Part shown: positions 8,838-17,557 of the stretch, piece after piece
Layout of the letters: each line of letters starts with the position of its first letter
Position numbering within the stretch: position 1 is the stretch's first letter
Assembly (NCBI RefSeq): GCF_001306115.1
Contig: NZ_LGCL01000025.1
Span: 1-64,000, forward strand
Reading direction: 5' to 3'
Origin: Ornatilinea apprima
Lineage (GTDB): Bacteria; Chloroflexota; Anaerolineae; Anaerolineales; Anaerolineaceae
DNA: 64,000 nt
Translations under genes and position numbers: made by a program
Notes under the pieces: generated by a model
Databases searched by the model: none
What the model saw: only the letters and a program-made list of their open reading frames with translations
What the model was told of the DNA's origin: nothing

Positions 8838-11195
8838 GTGTTTGATTTAAATTATCTACCTCTGCATCTTTCCAACGGCATGGAAATCGCCGAACTCCCT
8901 GGGCTTTGGGTGGCAGCCGCCCCGCGCCGCGCGCAGCGCAGCCGATCCAAAGACATGCTCATCATGCTGCTCACCCTCACCGGCAGCCAGGTACAGCCCC
9001 CCGATAATCTCAACCAGATTCTGGAACGCCTGGCGGATGTGTATTTTCAGGCTCCCGGATCGGTTACATCCGGCATGCACGCGGTCGTAGACCAGCTCAA
9101 CGCTCTGCTCATCAAGCGCAACCTCAAAACCAGCGACGAGAACCAGCGCGTAACCGGCATTTTTAACCTGGTGGTGCTGCGCCGCGACCAGCTCTATATC
9201 GCCCATGCCGGGCCTACTTACACCTATCTGCTGGCGCAAAAAGGACTTACCGCTTTCCACGATACTCAAAACGCCGGGCGGGGATTGGGACTGGCGCGCA
9301 GCGTGAAACTGGCCTATTTCCGCGAAGAGGTCCAGCCGAATGACCTGCTGCTGCTTTCCGCTGCCCCCCCACAAGACTGGCAGACCTCCGGGCTGGCCGG
9401 CGGGCTGTCCATCCCGTTGGATCAATTGCGCCGCCGCCTGCTCAGCCAGGCCAGCGGCCAGCTTCAGGCCGCGCTGATCCAGTTCTCGCCGGGCAAAGGC
9501 GAAGCCCTGCTGCAAAAACCGCGCATTCCCTTCATTTCTGCCGGCCTTGGTGAAAAACTGGCCGCGCAAGAAGTGCCTTCTCCTGCTCAAGCGGTCGAAG
9601 CGCCCGCGCCCCAGCCAGCGGTTGTGGAAGCCCCGCCCGAACCTGCGCCCGCGCGTCCAGCAGCGCCCCCCCGCCCCCTGCCGCGCCCGGCAGCGCCCAA
9701 ACCTGCCCCGGCACGCTCGGCAAGCGATGTCGCGCCCCAACCGGCCCACCGCACCCCGCAAATGGATGTGGCGCAAAAGAATGCGAGGCGCCAGCGCCGC
9801 AATGCCACCCGTAAAGAACTGCGCGGCCTGCTCAATAGTTGGCGCGGCACGTGGCAGCGCCTGTCGGCAGCTGTGAACCGCACACTGCTGCGCACCCTGC
9901 CGGGCAGCGAAGAGAATACCTCTGCCCTGCCAGTTCGCTCCCTGGTGCTGATTGCCGTGCTGGTGCCGCTTATGGTAACGGCCCTGGCCACCACCATCTA
10001 CTTCCGCAGCGGCCGCGCCAACCAGCGCGATGCCTACCTGCAGCAAGCCCAGCGCTTTATCAACGATGCCATCGTCCAAAGCGACCCGGCCTTAAAAATC
10101 AGCAACTGGCAGCAAGTTCTGTACTGGGTGGAAAAATCGGAAGAATTTGGCCGCACCGAAACCTCAATTGATCTGCGCCGCCAGGCCGAAATAGCCCTGG
10201 ATGATTTGCAGGGCATCATCCGCCTGGATATGCAGCCCACCCTTCTCAGCGGACTGGCGGAAGGCGTCAACATCACCCGGATTGTGCCAACCACCACCGA
10301 GCTGTACCTGTTCGACAGCAATGAAGGTCGTGTTTATCGCATGTTTATGACCGGCGAAGGTTACAAACTGGACCCGAACTTCGACTGTGCCACCAATCCG
10401 CTGATCGGCAAGCTGGTCGATTTTGCGCCGCTCACCAGACTGGAAGGAATCCTATCTTTACCGACGGTGATCGCGGTTAATGAAACCGGCCATTACATGT
10501 ACTGTGGCCTCACCGATAAACCTGTGGAGCAGGCCTTCCTTCCGCCTTCCACCGGAGACTGGGGCCGAGTTTCCCGGATTACCAGTAGTGATTACGGCAT
10601 GCTCTACGTCTTAGACGCCAGCAATAACGCCGTCTATATCATCGATCCCTTCTATCGCAAACCTGAAGAGGAAGACCAGCCTGAAGGCGCAACAGAATCT
10701 GAAAAAGAAGAAGAAGTAGCGCCTTCACACTCGAACAACGAACCGCGCATGTTCTTCAACTTGCAGGTGCCGCGCCTGGATGATGTTAAGGACATTGCCT
10801 TCAACAACGGTGATCTCTACCTGCTGCATGCCGACAATACCACCACCGTCTGCACCCTGCGCTCCTCCAAAGACGACCAGACGCGCTGCATAGACCCGGC
10901 TCCCTACGCCGACACGCGCAGCGGCCGCGAAACGTCCAATCTTACTTTTCCGGGGGCCAGCTTCTCGCGCATCTTCACCTCACAACCGCCCGTCCCCTCC
11001 CTTTACATTCTGGATACTGTCGGGCCGACCATCAATCAGTTCAGCCTCCAGTTGAATTTGCAGCGCCAGCTCAGCCCGCGCTCTGCTACTGAAGAACCCC
11101 TGCCCTCCACACCGCCCACCGCGCTGGCGGTAACCAATAACCGCCTGATAATTATCGCGTTCGGCAACCAGCTCTATCACGGCCAGCTTCCATAG
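8838..11195 (+). CDS. PP2C-like N-terminal domain, single membrane helix, beta-propeller-like C-terminal region
   Basis: This is a 785-residue protein that I do not recognise as a named family. Residues 1-220 resemble a PP2C fold: LPGLWVAAAP, NLVVLRRDQLYIAHAGPTYTYLL and GLGLARSVKLAYFREEVQPNDLLLLSA echo the GDSRxYL and GDxxLLxSDG elements. The metal-binding Asp residues are not where active phosphatases have them. A Pro/Ala linker (about 255-310), a basic stretch and one membrane helix (about 368-388) follow. The extracytoplasmic part (about 390-785) has repeats such as YRMFMTGEG, LYVLDASNNAVYIIDP and LYLLHADNTT that suggest a beta-propeller. The GTG at 8838 is the likely start, with an ATG at 8880 as the alternative. 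A -10-like TATAAT lies at 8786-8791. Confidence 0.65.
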   Translation: MFDLNYLPLHLSNGMEIAELPGLWVAAAPRRAQRSRSKDMLIMLLTLTGSQVQPPDNLNQILERLADVYFQAPGSVTSGMHAVVDQLNALLIKRNLKTSDENQRVTGIFNLVVLRRDQLYIAHAGPTYTYLLAQKGLTAFHDTQNAGRGLGLARSVKLAYFREEVQPNDLLLLSAAPPQDWQTSGLAGGLSIPLDQLRRRLLSQASGQLQAALIQFSPGKGEALLQKPRIPFISAGLGEKLAAQEVPSPAQAVEAPAPQPAVVEAPPEPAPARPAAPPRPLPRPAAPKPAPARSASDVAPQPAHRTPQMDVAQKNARRQRRNATRKELRGLLNSWRGTWQRLSAAVNRTLLRTLPGSEENTSALPVRSLVLIAVLVPLMVTALATTIYFRSGRANQRDAYLQQAQRFINDAIVQSDPALKISNWQQVLYWVEKSEEFGRTETSIDLRRQAEIALDDLQGIIRLDMQPTLLSGLAEGVNITRIVPTTTELYLFDSNEGRVYRMFMTGEGYKLDPNFDCATNPLIGKLVDFAPLTRLEGILSLPTVIAVNETGHYMYCGLTDKPVEQAFLPPSTGDWGRVSRITSSDYGMLYVLDASNNAVYIIDPFYRKPEEEDQPEGATESEKEEEVAPSHSNNEPRMFFNLQVPRLDDVKDIAFNNGDLYLLHADNTTTVCTLRSSKDDQTRCIDPAPYADTRSGRETSNLTFPGASFSRIFTSQPPVPSLYILDTVGPTINQFSLQLNLQRQLSPRSATEEPLPSTPPTALAVTNNRLIIIAFGNQLYHGQLP

Positions 11196-11218
11196 CGCGA
11201 TCCAACCCAAAAACAAGA

Positions 11219-11254
11219 CAGACGGTTTCCGAAACCGGATTCGGAAACCGTCTG
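11219..11254. terminator. Bidirectional terminator between converging genes
   Basis: CAGACGGTTTCCGAA (11219-11233) pairs perfectly with TTCGGAAACCGTCTG (11240-11254), a 15-bp stem with a 6-nt loop. It sits between the stops at 11195 (+) and 11287 (-), and a short CTTTTC follows on the plus strand. Confidence 0.8.
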
Positions 11255-11286
11255 CTTTTCAAGAAGTGCGCCGTAAAAATGTCGAA

Positions 11287-12792
11287 CTAATTGCTGTTAG
11301 AGAACCAGTTGTACGCGTAATATCCCGAAGAACTTTCCAGGCGAATGGCAATTGTGCTGCTGTCTTTCAGATTATCTGGGATATCATAGGTGGCTTCAAA
11401 GCTGCCGCCGTCTCCCGAATTGATCGTGGTAACAACCGTGCCGCCAACGCCCGCCGTTCCAAAGGCGCCCATGCGTACGGTGAAGTCCATATCCTTGGGA
11501 AAGTTGTGAGTTTTGATCTTCACCGATTCATTTTTATCCACGCTGACAATATCGAAGGTCGGAATGCCTGAATAGCTGGATGAAGAGCCGGGAGTCGATG
11601 TCGCCACCGGTCCGCCGGTGCCATACTCTTCTCCGTGGTAGGGGGAACTGGTGGTTTCATTGTAAAACCAGTCATACGCGTAGTAGTAGCCGCTGGTCGA
11701 CTCAATCCGGATGGAGAGGCGGTCGCGGTCTTTCAAGCTGTCGGGGATGTCATACGTTACCTCAAACGAGGAGCTGTCGCTGGTTTTGAGCGTGGCCACT
11801 TGCACCCCGTTGACGCCCTTGGTGCCGTATTCACCAACCCGTACCACAAAGTCAGTATTCTTGGGGAAGTTGAAGGTCTTCAAGGTTACCGAATCATTTT
11901 TCACCACTTTGAGTACCGTTGTTGTCGGAATACCCGAAGTACCGCTCGTGCTGGTGCTGACCGGCCCGCCCGTGCCATAATCAGACCCGGCATAGGGGCT
12001 GCTGGTTGTCTTGTTGTAGAACCAATCATAGGCGTAATAGTAGCCGCTGGTCGACTCGATCCGGATCGAAAGCCGGTCTCGGTCTTTCAGACCTGCGGGA
12101 ATGTTATAGGTTGCTTCAAATGACACGTTGTTCGCCGAGTTAAAGGAGGCTACCTGCGTGCCGTTGACACCCTTGGTTCCATATTCTCCAATCCGCACCA
12201 CAAAATCGGTGTTCTTGGGGAAGTTGAAGGTCTTCAGCGTAACCGATTCATCCTCCACCACTTTTAACACCGTGGTGGTGGGGTAACCGGTGTATCCACT
12301 GGAGCTGCCCGGCGTGGGGCTGGGGCCGGGGGTCGCGGTTTTGGACGGGGTAGCGGTGGGCGTTTTGGTTGTGCTCGATTGGTACGGGTCGGTCCCGTTC
12401 TTATCATTGATGAAGAAGTTATAGCTGTAGTAAATGCCGCTCTCCAGGCGAATGGCGATGCGGTAGCGGCCGCGCAGCTCGCTGGGTATGTTGAATGTGG
12501 CCTCAAAGCTGCCGCCCGAGCCGGAGCTAACTTTTCCGACTTCAATCCCACCCACGCCTAGTGTGCCGTACTCGCCCATGCGCGCGGTGAACTCGCGGTT
12601 CGCCGGGAAGTTGTAGGTTTTAATCGTAACCTTTTCGTCCGTTACAATGCTGATCACGTCAAAGGTGGGAATGGCGCCCGCATTCACCGTGTGAATGGAA
12701 GGAATGACCAAAACCACCAGCAACATCAGCGCGGTCAATAATTGAACGCTGAATTTCCAGCCAGTGTGTTGTAGAGTCAAGAAGCGTTTCAT
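11287..12792 (-). CDS. Secreted protein with four beta-rich repeats
   Basis: This 501-residue exported protein has an N-terminal hydrophobic segment (about residues 13-36, ending near VNAG) and four repeats of about 90-105 residues separated by Thr/Ser/Pro/Gly linkers. Each repeat follows the same path: PT(F/T)xV, then (V/S)x(I/L)KT(F/Y)NFP, (R/V)xGEYGTxGVxG, SFEATYNIP and RLSIRIES(T)SGYYYAYDWF. Repeats 2 and 3 are almost identical in protein and DNA, so they arose by recent duplication or gene conversion. The fold is probably Ig- or lectin-like and the setting extracellular, but I cannot name a ligand. The start has a strong AGGAGG. It has its own terminator and is followed upstream by another exported protein. 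Confidence 0.8.
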   Translation of the reverse strand: MKRFLTLQHTGWKFSVQLLTALMLLVVLVIPSIHTVNAGAIPTFDVISIVTDEKVTIKTYNFPANREFTARMGEYGTLGVGGIEVGKVSSGSGGSFEATFNIPSELRGRYRIAIRLESGIYYSYNFFINDKNGTDPYQSSTTKTPTATPSKTATPGPSPTPGSSSGYTGYPTTTVLKVVEDESVTLKTFNFPKNTDFVVRIGEYGTKGVNGTQVASFNSANNVSFEATYNIPAGLKDRDRLSIRIESTSGYYYAYDWFYNKTTSSPYAGSDYGTGGPVSTSTSGTSGIPTTTVLKVVKNDSVTLKTFNFPKNTDFVVRVGEYGTKGVNGVQVATLKTSDSSSFEVTYDIPDSLKDRDRLSIRIESTSGYYYAYDWFYNETTSSPYHGEEYGTGGPVATSTPGSSSSYSGIPTFDIVSVDKNESVKIKTHNFPKDMDFTVRMGAFGTAGVGGTVVTTINSGDGGSFEATYDIPDNLKDSSTIAIRLESSSGYYAYNWFSNSN

Positions 12793-12880
12793 ATGGTTGT
12801 CCTCCTGAAAGACTCACTTCAATGTTAAAGTATAGATACAAACCCAATAAAATGCAAAATTAAGGCAAAAGCCAAAAATT

Positions 12881-12914
12881 CTTCCGCCCATCCCGTTCTT
12901 GAAATGGGCGGAAG
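12881..12914 (-). terminator. Terminator of the NBR1-Ig lipoprotein gene
   Basis: CTTCCGCCCAT (12881-12891) pairs with ATGGGCGGAAG (12904-12914). On the minus strand the stem runs into a U-rich tract (plus-strand AAAAATT at about 12874-12880), just after the stop at 12927. Confidence 0.75.
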
Positions 12915-12926
12915 GTAAATGATCTG

Positions 12927-14102
12927 CTAGCGCTTGATCACCGGAGCCAGCCAAAACGCGCGGTCGTCATCCGAATCGTTGTTATTATCCACCACCAGGA
13001 TCAACTGCACAGCTTTATCCTTCAGGCTGCTCAAATCCACATTGATGCTGGTGCGCTCGCCATCCGACTTTTCCGTCCAGCTCTTCAAATTTTGAACTGA
13101 GCCGCCGTCAGCGATGTATTCCAGTTTGAAGGTTACGTCGCAGTCATCGCTGTTATCCAAGCAGCCCGTCAGCGCGGTGAAACGATCACCGTCTTTAACT
13201 TTGAAGGCCGGGAACTTGCCCTGGATCATACCGTCGTCGCCTTCGCTGGGGATCATAATAATCGCCGGTTCGTCATCTTGGTACCCGCCTTCCAGTTTGG
13301 GAGCCGAAGAACGGGAAACAGAACCATTCTTAAAGCTCTCGCTCGCGCTGGGGCAAGCAACACTGCCTTTGGACGACTTCCAGGAAGCGTCACAATAATA
13401 CTTGGCAAAGTCCAGTGTCTTATCCTTATCCCATTCGCGATCACTTCGCTCCACCTCAATTTTTACCCAGAAGGGCTTGTTGGCATTGGGACCCAGACCA
13501 AACACCGCGTTCGACGCGTTGCGCAGCTTCCAGTTGCCGGTATATTCACCTTCGCCATCCGGCGCCACCAGCGTAACCGAGATATCAACCGTCTCGCCCG
13601 GATTAACTCGCTTGGGCAAAGCCACCGCCACCGGGCCGTTCATCGCGTGGCCGGTATCAAATACCAGGTCGTAATCAGTCGTCCAGGCGCAGCTGCCAAT
13701 ATTGCGCAGCCGCCAGGTCTTGGTGAAGGAAACGCCCCGCTCATATTTGCTGCCATCCGGAACGGTAACATCGGCTTCAAACTTGGCCCAGTCGCAAGGC
13801 ACCGGGGTATTGGTGGGGGTCGGCGGCACCTGTGTTGGGACAGGGGTAGAGGTAGGCGGGAACGGAGTTTGCGTAGGCGCCAGCGTGGCGGTAGGGAACG
13901 GAGTAGCCGTCACAGCCGACATCTGAGTTACCTGCGCCACCAAAGTCTTAAACGCCGCCTGGGTGAACATCACATCCACCGTTTGTGCCGCAGCGGTTTC
14001 TACCAGCCCGTCGCCGGTATCGGGTACGGGTAACTGCGGAAAACAGGCCGCCATCAGAACAGCCAGTCCAATGATAAAAAGAGGGAGAACAGTCTTCTTC
14101 AT
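12927..14102 (-). CDS. Lipoprotein with NBR1-type Ig-like domain
   Basis: This 391-residue protein begins with a lipoprotein signal ending in LMAAC, so Cys20 is the expected lipid site. A Thr/Pro-rich stalk (about 60-102) leads to an Ig-like domain of the NBR1 'four-tryptophan' type (about 103-212). Its marks are VSFTKTWRLRNIGSCAWT, VNPGETVDISVTLVAP and GEYTGNWKLRN. The C-terminal 170 residues form another beta-rich domain with two close Cys (TGCLDNSDDCD). The protein is probably displayed on the cell surface. NBR1-Ig domains are common in Anaerolineae exported proteins, with no known ligand. A shorter relative lies at 58857-59516. Confidence 0.87.
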   Translation of the reverse strand: MKKTVLPLFIIGLAVLMAACFPQLPVPDTGDGLVETAAAQTVDVMFTQAAFKTLVAQVTQMSAVTATPFPTATLAPTQTPFPPTSTPVPTQVPPTPTNTPVPCDWAKFEADVTVPDGSKYERGVSFTKTWRLRNIGSCAWTTDYDLVFDTGHAMNGPVAVALPKRVNPGETVDISVTLVAPDGEGEYTGNWKLRNASNAVFGLGPNANKPFWVKIEVERSDREWDKDKTLDFAKYYCDASWKSSKGSVACPSASESFKNGSVSRSSAPKLEGGYQDDEPAIIMIPSEGDDGMIQGKFPAFKVKDGDRFTALTGCLDNSDDCDVTFKLEYIADGGSVQNLKSWTEKSDGERTSINVDLSSLKDKAVQLILVVDNNNDSDDDRAFWLAPVIKR

Positions 14103-14371
14103 AATTTTTAATTACTCCTTTCCATCCACAGACGATGTGAAATGGAAGAAAGTTCCTGATTTTTCTTCATCGCGGCAATGATGTTAAAAGTATTCCTTCG
14201 CACGCGCTTCAATTAAACTCCAATGTAAGTGTATCGCGCGGTAACAGATGCCGCATCCGGCTACCGGGCAGGAATCGCACTGGCCGGATGGGGAGGCGGG
14301 GATCATCCTGTCTTGCCATTTTTTTCCATTTCATATTATGCTTAATTCAGGCAGCAATCCTGGAGGAAACC

Positions 14372-15244
14372 TTGTTAATTCTGACCGAATCCGATCTGGC
14401 GCAAACCATCGAATCGTTCTCTCTGCTGGCGCAAAACCTGCTGGATTCCGATCTGGACCGTCCGTGGGCATGGAAAGGCTACAACGAAGGCGCGCGCTTC
14501 ATCTTCTTTCGCGTGTACGAAGAGATTCGCGCCCTGCAGGCGCGCCTGGCCGCCCAACGCCGCGCCGCCGGCCCCGCGCTGACCGCCGCGCAAGACCTGC
14601 TCGCCAACCATCACCAGGCCTACTGGGCGCTGCAGGCGGTTCTGCTGCCGGGCAGCCCGCGCCTGCTCGACCTGCAGCCGTCCGCCGGCGAGTGGACCCC
14701 GCGCCAAACCCTGCGTCACCTGATCAACGCCGAGTTTTCCTTCTTTGAGGCCATCCGCGCCAATCTTCAGATTCATCACCACGGCCAGGATCCCTCTCTC
14801 AATCAGGTGCAAGAAATTTTAGAGACCAGCCGCGCCCAGGTTGAACCACAGCACCAGCAAGCCTTCGCCCTCAGCCTCGACAGCATCCTGGCGCTCTACT
14901 CGGATATCCATTATCATGGGATCGAATCGCTGGCCGGGCTGAGCGACGCGCAGCTGACGCTACCCACCTTTGATTGGGAGGAAGAAGCCTTTCCCCTCGA
15001 ATTCCGTCTGGTGCGCCTCGACGCTCACCTGCGCCAGCACACGATTCAGCTGCAAAAGACCCTGACCGCGCACAATGCCCGCCCCACCGAGGCCCAGCGC
15101 TTGCTGGCTCACATTTTCAGCGCCGTCGCCGGCCTGGAAAGCACCCTGCTGGGCGCGCCCGGCCTCAACCCCATTGCGCTCGAAGAGGCCGCCGGGCAAA
15201 TTTCCTTTTACACCGAAGCACTGGCTCAAGTGCTGGCTGAATAG
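14372..15244 (+). CDS. DinB-family four-helix protein
   Basis: This 290-residue protein matches the DinB/YfiT superfamily. A four-helix bundle carries LLDLQPSAGEWTPRQTLRHLINAE, where the TPRQ-LRHL-E pattern includes the usual first metal-binding His. A late LVRLDAHLRQHTIQLQ supplies the other His residues. Members bind divalent metal and often act as thiol-dependent S-transferases or metalloenzymes of unknown substrate. I place the start at the TTG at 14372, preceded by GGAGGAAA; a longer reading from 14288 adds a non-homologous segment. It is 21 nt upstream of the GH13 gene and probably co-transcribed with it, though no functional link is evident. Confidence 0.8.
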   Translation: MLILTESDLAQTIESFSLLAQNLLDSDLDRPWAWKGYNEGARFIFFRVYEEIRALQARLAAQRRAAGPALTAAQDLLANHHQAYWALQAVLLPGSPRLLDLQPSAGEWTPRQTLRHLINAEFSFFEAIRANLQIHHHGQDPSLNQVQEILETSRAQVEPQHQQAFALSLDSILALYSDIHYHGIESLAGLSDAQLTLPTFDWEEEAFPLEFRLVRLDAHLRQHTIQLQKTLTAHNARPTEAQRLLAHIFSAVAGLESTLLGAPGLNPIALEEAAGQISFYTEALAQVLAE

Positions 15245-15265
15245 CATTTCAATTGTGGAGATAAA

Positions 15266-16603
15266 ATGGCAAAAGATACCCCCAATAATGACCGAAATCT
15301 GGTGATCTACGAAGTCTATGTTCGCAATCACGGCCCCAACGGCACCTTCGCCGACGTGGAAGCGGACCTGGAACGAATTCAAGCGATGGGAGTGGATATC
15401 GTCTGGTTCATGCCCATCCACCCCATTGGCAAGCTGAATAAGAAAGGCGACCTGGGCTGCCCCTACTCCATCGCCGATTACCGCGCCGTCAACCCCGAAT
15501 ACGGCACGCGTGAAGACTTCAAGCGCCTCATCAATAAAGCCCACGACCTGGGTCTGCTGGTGATGATTGACGTGGTCTACAACCACACCGCTCACGACTC
15601 GGTTCTGGTTAGCGAACACCCCGAATTCTTCCACCAGGACGAGCATGGCACGCCAGTTACCACCGTGCCCGAATGGTCAGACGTGATTGACCTCAAGCAC
15701 CCTCAAAAAGCCCTCACCCAATATCTACACCAGACCTTGCAGGAATGGGCCTTGTTTGGCGTGGACGGCTTCCGCTGCGATGTGGCTTCACTGCTGCCCG
15801 CCAGCTTCTGGAGCAAAGCGCGCAAGCGCGTGGCCAAAGTCAAACCATCCGTCATTTGGCTTGCGGAATCAGTGCACGCCGGATGGGTTGCCGAGCGCCG
15901 CGCCAACCAGCTTTCAGCCATCTCCGACAGCGAGCTGTACCGCGCCTTTGACATGACCTACGACTACGACATCTGGCCGGTCTTCCAGGCCGCTGTCAAA
16001 GGCCAGGTGCCCGTGGTGCGCTACCTGGATTTGGTGCGCTTTCAAGACTGCATTTACCCCGCCAATTTTGTGAAAATGCGCTGCGCCGAAAACCACGACC
16101 AGCCGCGCATTATGCGTTTCGCCCCCAGCCGCCAACAAGCTCTGGCCTGGACCGCGCTGCAGGCCTTCAATAAAGGCAGCTTCCTCATCTATGCGGGCCA
16201 GGAATCAGCCGCGGAGCATACCCCCTCCCTATTTGATATTGACAAGGTTGAATGGGGCAGCTACGAGCTGCAAGACTTCCTCACCCGCCTGGCACGGCTG
16301 AAGAAAGACCGCGCCCAAGTGGAAGGCGAACTGGTTTGGACGATAGCGGAAGACATGGTCCAGGCGGTGTGGTACAACGGCGAGCATTCGCTCTACGGTG
16401 TGTTTAACACCGCCGCCGAAAGTGGCCGCGTAGCCGTCAGCCTGCCCGATGGGTTTTATGTCAACCTGCTGGATGATCAGGCCGTGGAAGTGAGCGGCGG
16501 CGAAATGCCCGCCCCGGCCAGCGCGTTCATCACCCACTGCGCACTGAGCTCCCGCCCCAAACCCTACTATTCAGAATTGCTCAACGGTCTGGTTGAAGAA
16601 TAA
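15266..16603 (+). CDS. Alpha-amylase-family glycoside hydrolase (GH13)
   Basis: This 445-residue (beta/alpha)8 enzyme has all four GH13 regions: DVVYNH at 102-107, GFRCDVA at 168-174 with Asp172 as the nucleophile, WLAES with acid/base Glu201, and ENHDQPR with Asp278. There is no signal peptide, so it acts in the cytosol. The short length and HPIGKLNKKGDLGCPYSIADY segment suggest a maltodextrin- or trehalose-related enzyme, but the substrate is not clear. A short C-terminal beta domain is present. RBS-like GTGGAGA precedes the ATG. It follows the DinB gene closely and ends before a GC-rich hairpin. Confidence 0.9.
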   Translation: MAKDTPNNDRNLVIYEVYVRNHGPNGTFADVEADLERIQAMGVDIVWFMPIHPIGKLNKKGDLGCPYSIADYRAVNPEYGTREDFKRLINKAHDLGLLVMIDVVYNHTAHDSVLVSEHPEFFHQDEHGTPVTTVPEWSDVIDLKHPQKALTQYLHQTLQEWALFGVDGFRCDVASLLPASFWSKARKRVAKVKPSVIWLAESVHAGWVAERRANQLSAISDSELYRAFDMTYDYDIWPVFQAAVKGQVPVVRYLDLVRFQDCIYPANFVKMRCAENHDQPRIMRFAPSRQQALAWTALQAFNKGSFLIYAGQESAAEHTPSLFDIDKVEWGSYELQDFLTRLARLKKDRAQVEGELVWTIAEDMVQAVWYNGEHSLYGVFNTAAESGRVAVSLPDGFYVNLLDDQAVEVSGGEMPAPASAFITHCALSSRPKPYYSELLNGLVEE

Positions 16604-16622
16604 TCGGATTTTGCCCCACAAA

Positions 16623-16649
16623 CCGGGCGCGCGTCCTCCGCGCGCCCGG
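16623..16649. terminator. GC-rich hairpin between converging genes
   Basis: CCGGGCGCGCG (16623-16633) pairs perfectly with CGCGCGCCCGG (16639-16649) around a 5-nt loop. No U-run is present, so termination may be weak. It separates the GH13 gene from the converging GntR regulator. Confidence 0.55.
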
Positions 16650-16713
16650 ATGATTTAACGCACTCACACCTGCATTAGCGCTTGGGGCTTGCGCCCTGCC
16701 TTGAAGGAATTTC

Positions 16714-17418
16714 TCAACGCCGCTCAACCGGAGACAGTTCGCCGCGTGTGGAAAACTGCTGCTGCAGGGCCGCCATCACCCGCGCGCGGGAAGACTCAAT
16801 TTCAGCCAGGGCCAGTTCCGCCGCCCGCTGCGCATCGCGCGCCGCGCAGGCCTCTGCCAGCTCCAGGTGCTGCGAGCGCATTTCATCCGCGCTGTCTTTC
16901 AAATCCAACCCCAGGTGAAACACGCGCAGCAGCTCATCCAGCACGCTTGCCACCAGTTCCGCCAGGCGGCGGTTGCCGCTGGCCGAGGCGATTGTGCTGT
17001 GAAACGCCGTGTTCAGTCCCAAAAAACGGGTGTAGCTGGGGTGGTCTCCGTACGTGTAAGAAAAATCTGCGCTGGCCAAAATGGCATCCAACTGCTGCCG
17101 CGTAGCGCGCTGCGCCGCCAGCCGGGCCGCGTCTGGCTCAATCACCGCCCGCAGTTCATACATCTCTTCCACGTCTGCCAGGGTAATCGGCGAGACCTCA
17201 TACCCAAAGCGCGGAATGGCGCGCACCAGGCCTTCTTGCGCCAGGCGCTGCAGTGCCTCGCGCACCGGCGTGGTGCCTAACTGATATTTTTCCGCCAGCG
17301 ACGCCTGGGCAATCTGCTCGCCCGGAAGAATGCTGCAGGTCAAAATATCCGCGCGCAGCCGTTCATAAGCTTGCAGTGAGAGCGATTTTCTGTCTTTTTG
17401 TGTCGCGTTGATGGCCAT
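16714..17418 (-). CDS. GntR-family regulator, FadR/FCD subfamily
   Basis: This 234-residue regulator has a winged helix-turn-helix (about 15-75, with LAEKYQLGTTPVREALQRLAQEGLV) and an all-helical FCD ligand domain (about 85-225, with MYELRAVIEPDAARLAA and NTAFHSTIASASGNRRL). FCD regulators usually sense a small organic acid, often with a metal held by Asp and His. The ATG at 17418 fits the family; upstream extension is not supported. A TACAAT lies only 6 nt before the ATG, which suggests a leaderless mRNA. The gene is divergent from the UPF0597 enzyme, whose -10 overlaps a 14-bp palindrome, so it most likely controls that enzyme and perhaps itself. Confidence 0.9.
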   Translation of the reverse strand: MAINATQKDRKSLSLQAYERLRADILTCSILPGEQIAQASLAEKYQLGTTPVREALQRLAQEGLVRAIPRFGYEVSPITLADVEEMYELRAVIEPDAARLAAQRATRQQLDAILASADFSYTYGDHPSYTRFLGLNTAFHSTIASASGNRRLAELVASVLDELLRVFHLGLDLKDSADEMRSQHLELAEACAARDAQRAAELALAEIESSRARVMAALQQQFSTRGELSPVERR

Positions 17419-17494
17419 ACAGCAATTGTACACGATATTGAGGGGCGGCCCGGCCGTTTCGCGCGCAGCAGCGGGCGGTCTTTTCATTTTTTGG

Positions 17495-17523
17495 TTGACT
17501 TGCCGCCAAAAAAGTAATATATT
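17495..17523 (+). promoter_or_regulatory. Sigma-70-like promoter of the UPF0597 gene
   Basis: TTGACT (17495-17500) and TATATT (17518-17523) are separated by 17 bp, 35 bp before the ATG at 17558. It is one of the best consensus promoters in the window. Confidence 0.75.
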
Positions 17524-17526
17524 ACT
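17513..17526. promoter_or_regulatory. Palindromic operator candidate
   Basis: AGTAATATATTACT is a perfect 14-bp palindrome that covers the -10 box of the UPF0597 promoter. A related half, GATATATTATC, follows directly. Its position predicts repression, and the divergent GntR/FCD regulator is the obvious candidate. The sequence differs from the usual FadR-type GT-N(3-4)-AC core, so the pairing is an inference. Confidence 0.5.
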
Positions 17527-17557
17527 GATATATTATCACAGCAAAGGATTGTTTTCG

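Noticed and set aside
8856..10079. Minus-strand frame of about 400 codons opposite the PP2C-like gene
   Set aside because: Arg/Gly/Ala-rich shadow with no recognisable domain; the plus-strand protein has a membrane helix and repeated motifs.
17408..17557. Upstream extension of the UPF0597 gene
   Set aside because: It would cross the promoter and palindrome, and the added residues have no homology; the ATG at 17558 has AAAGGA and the family N terminus.
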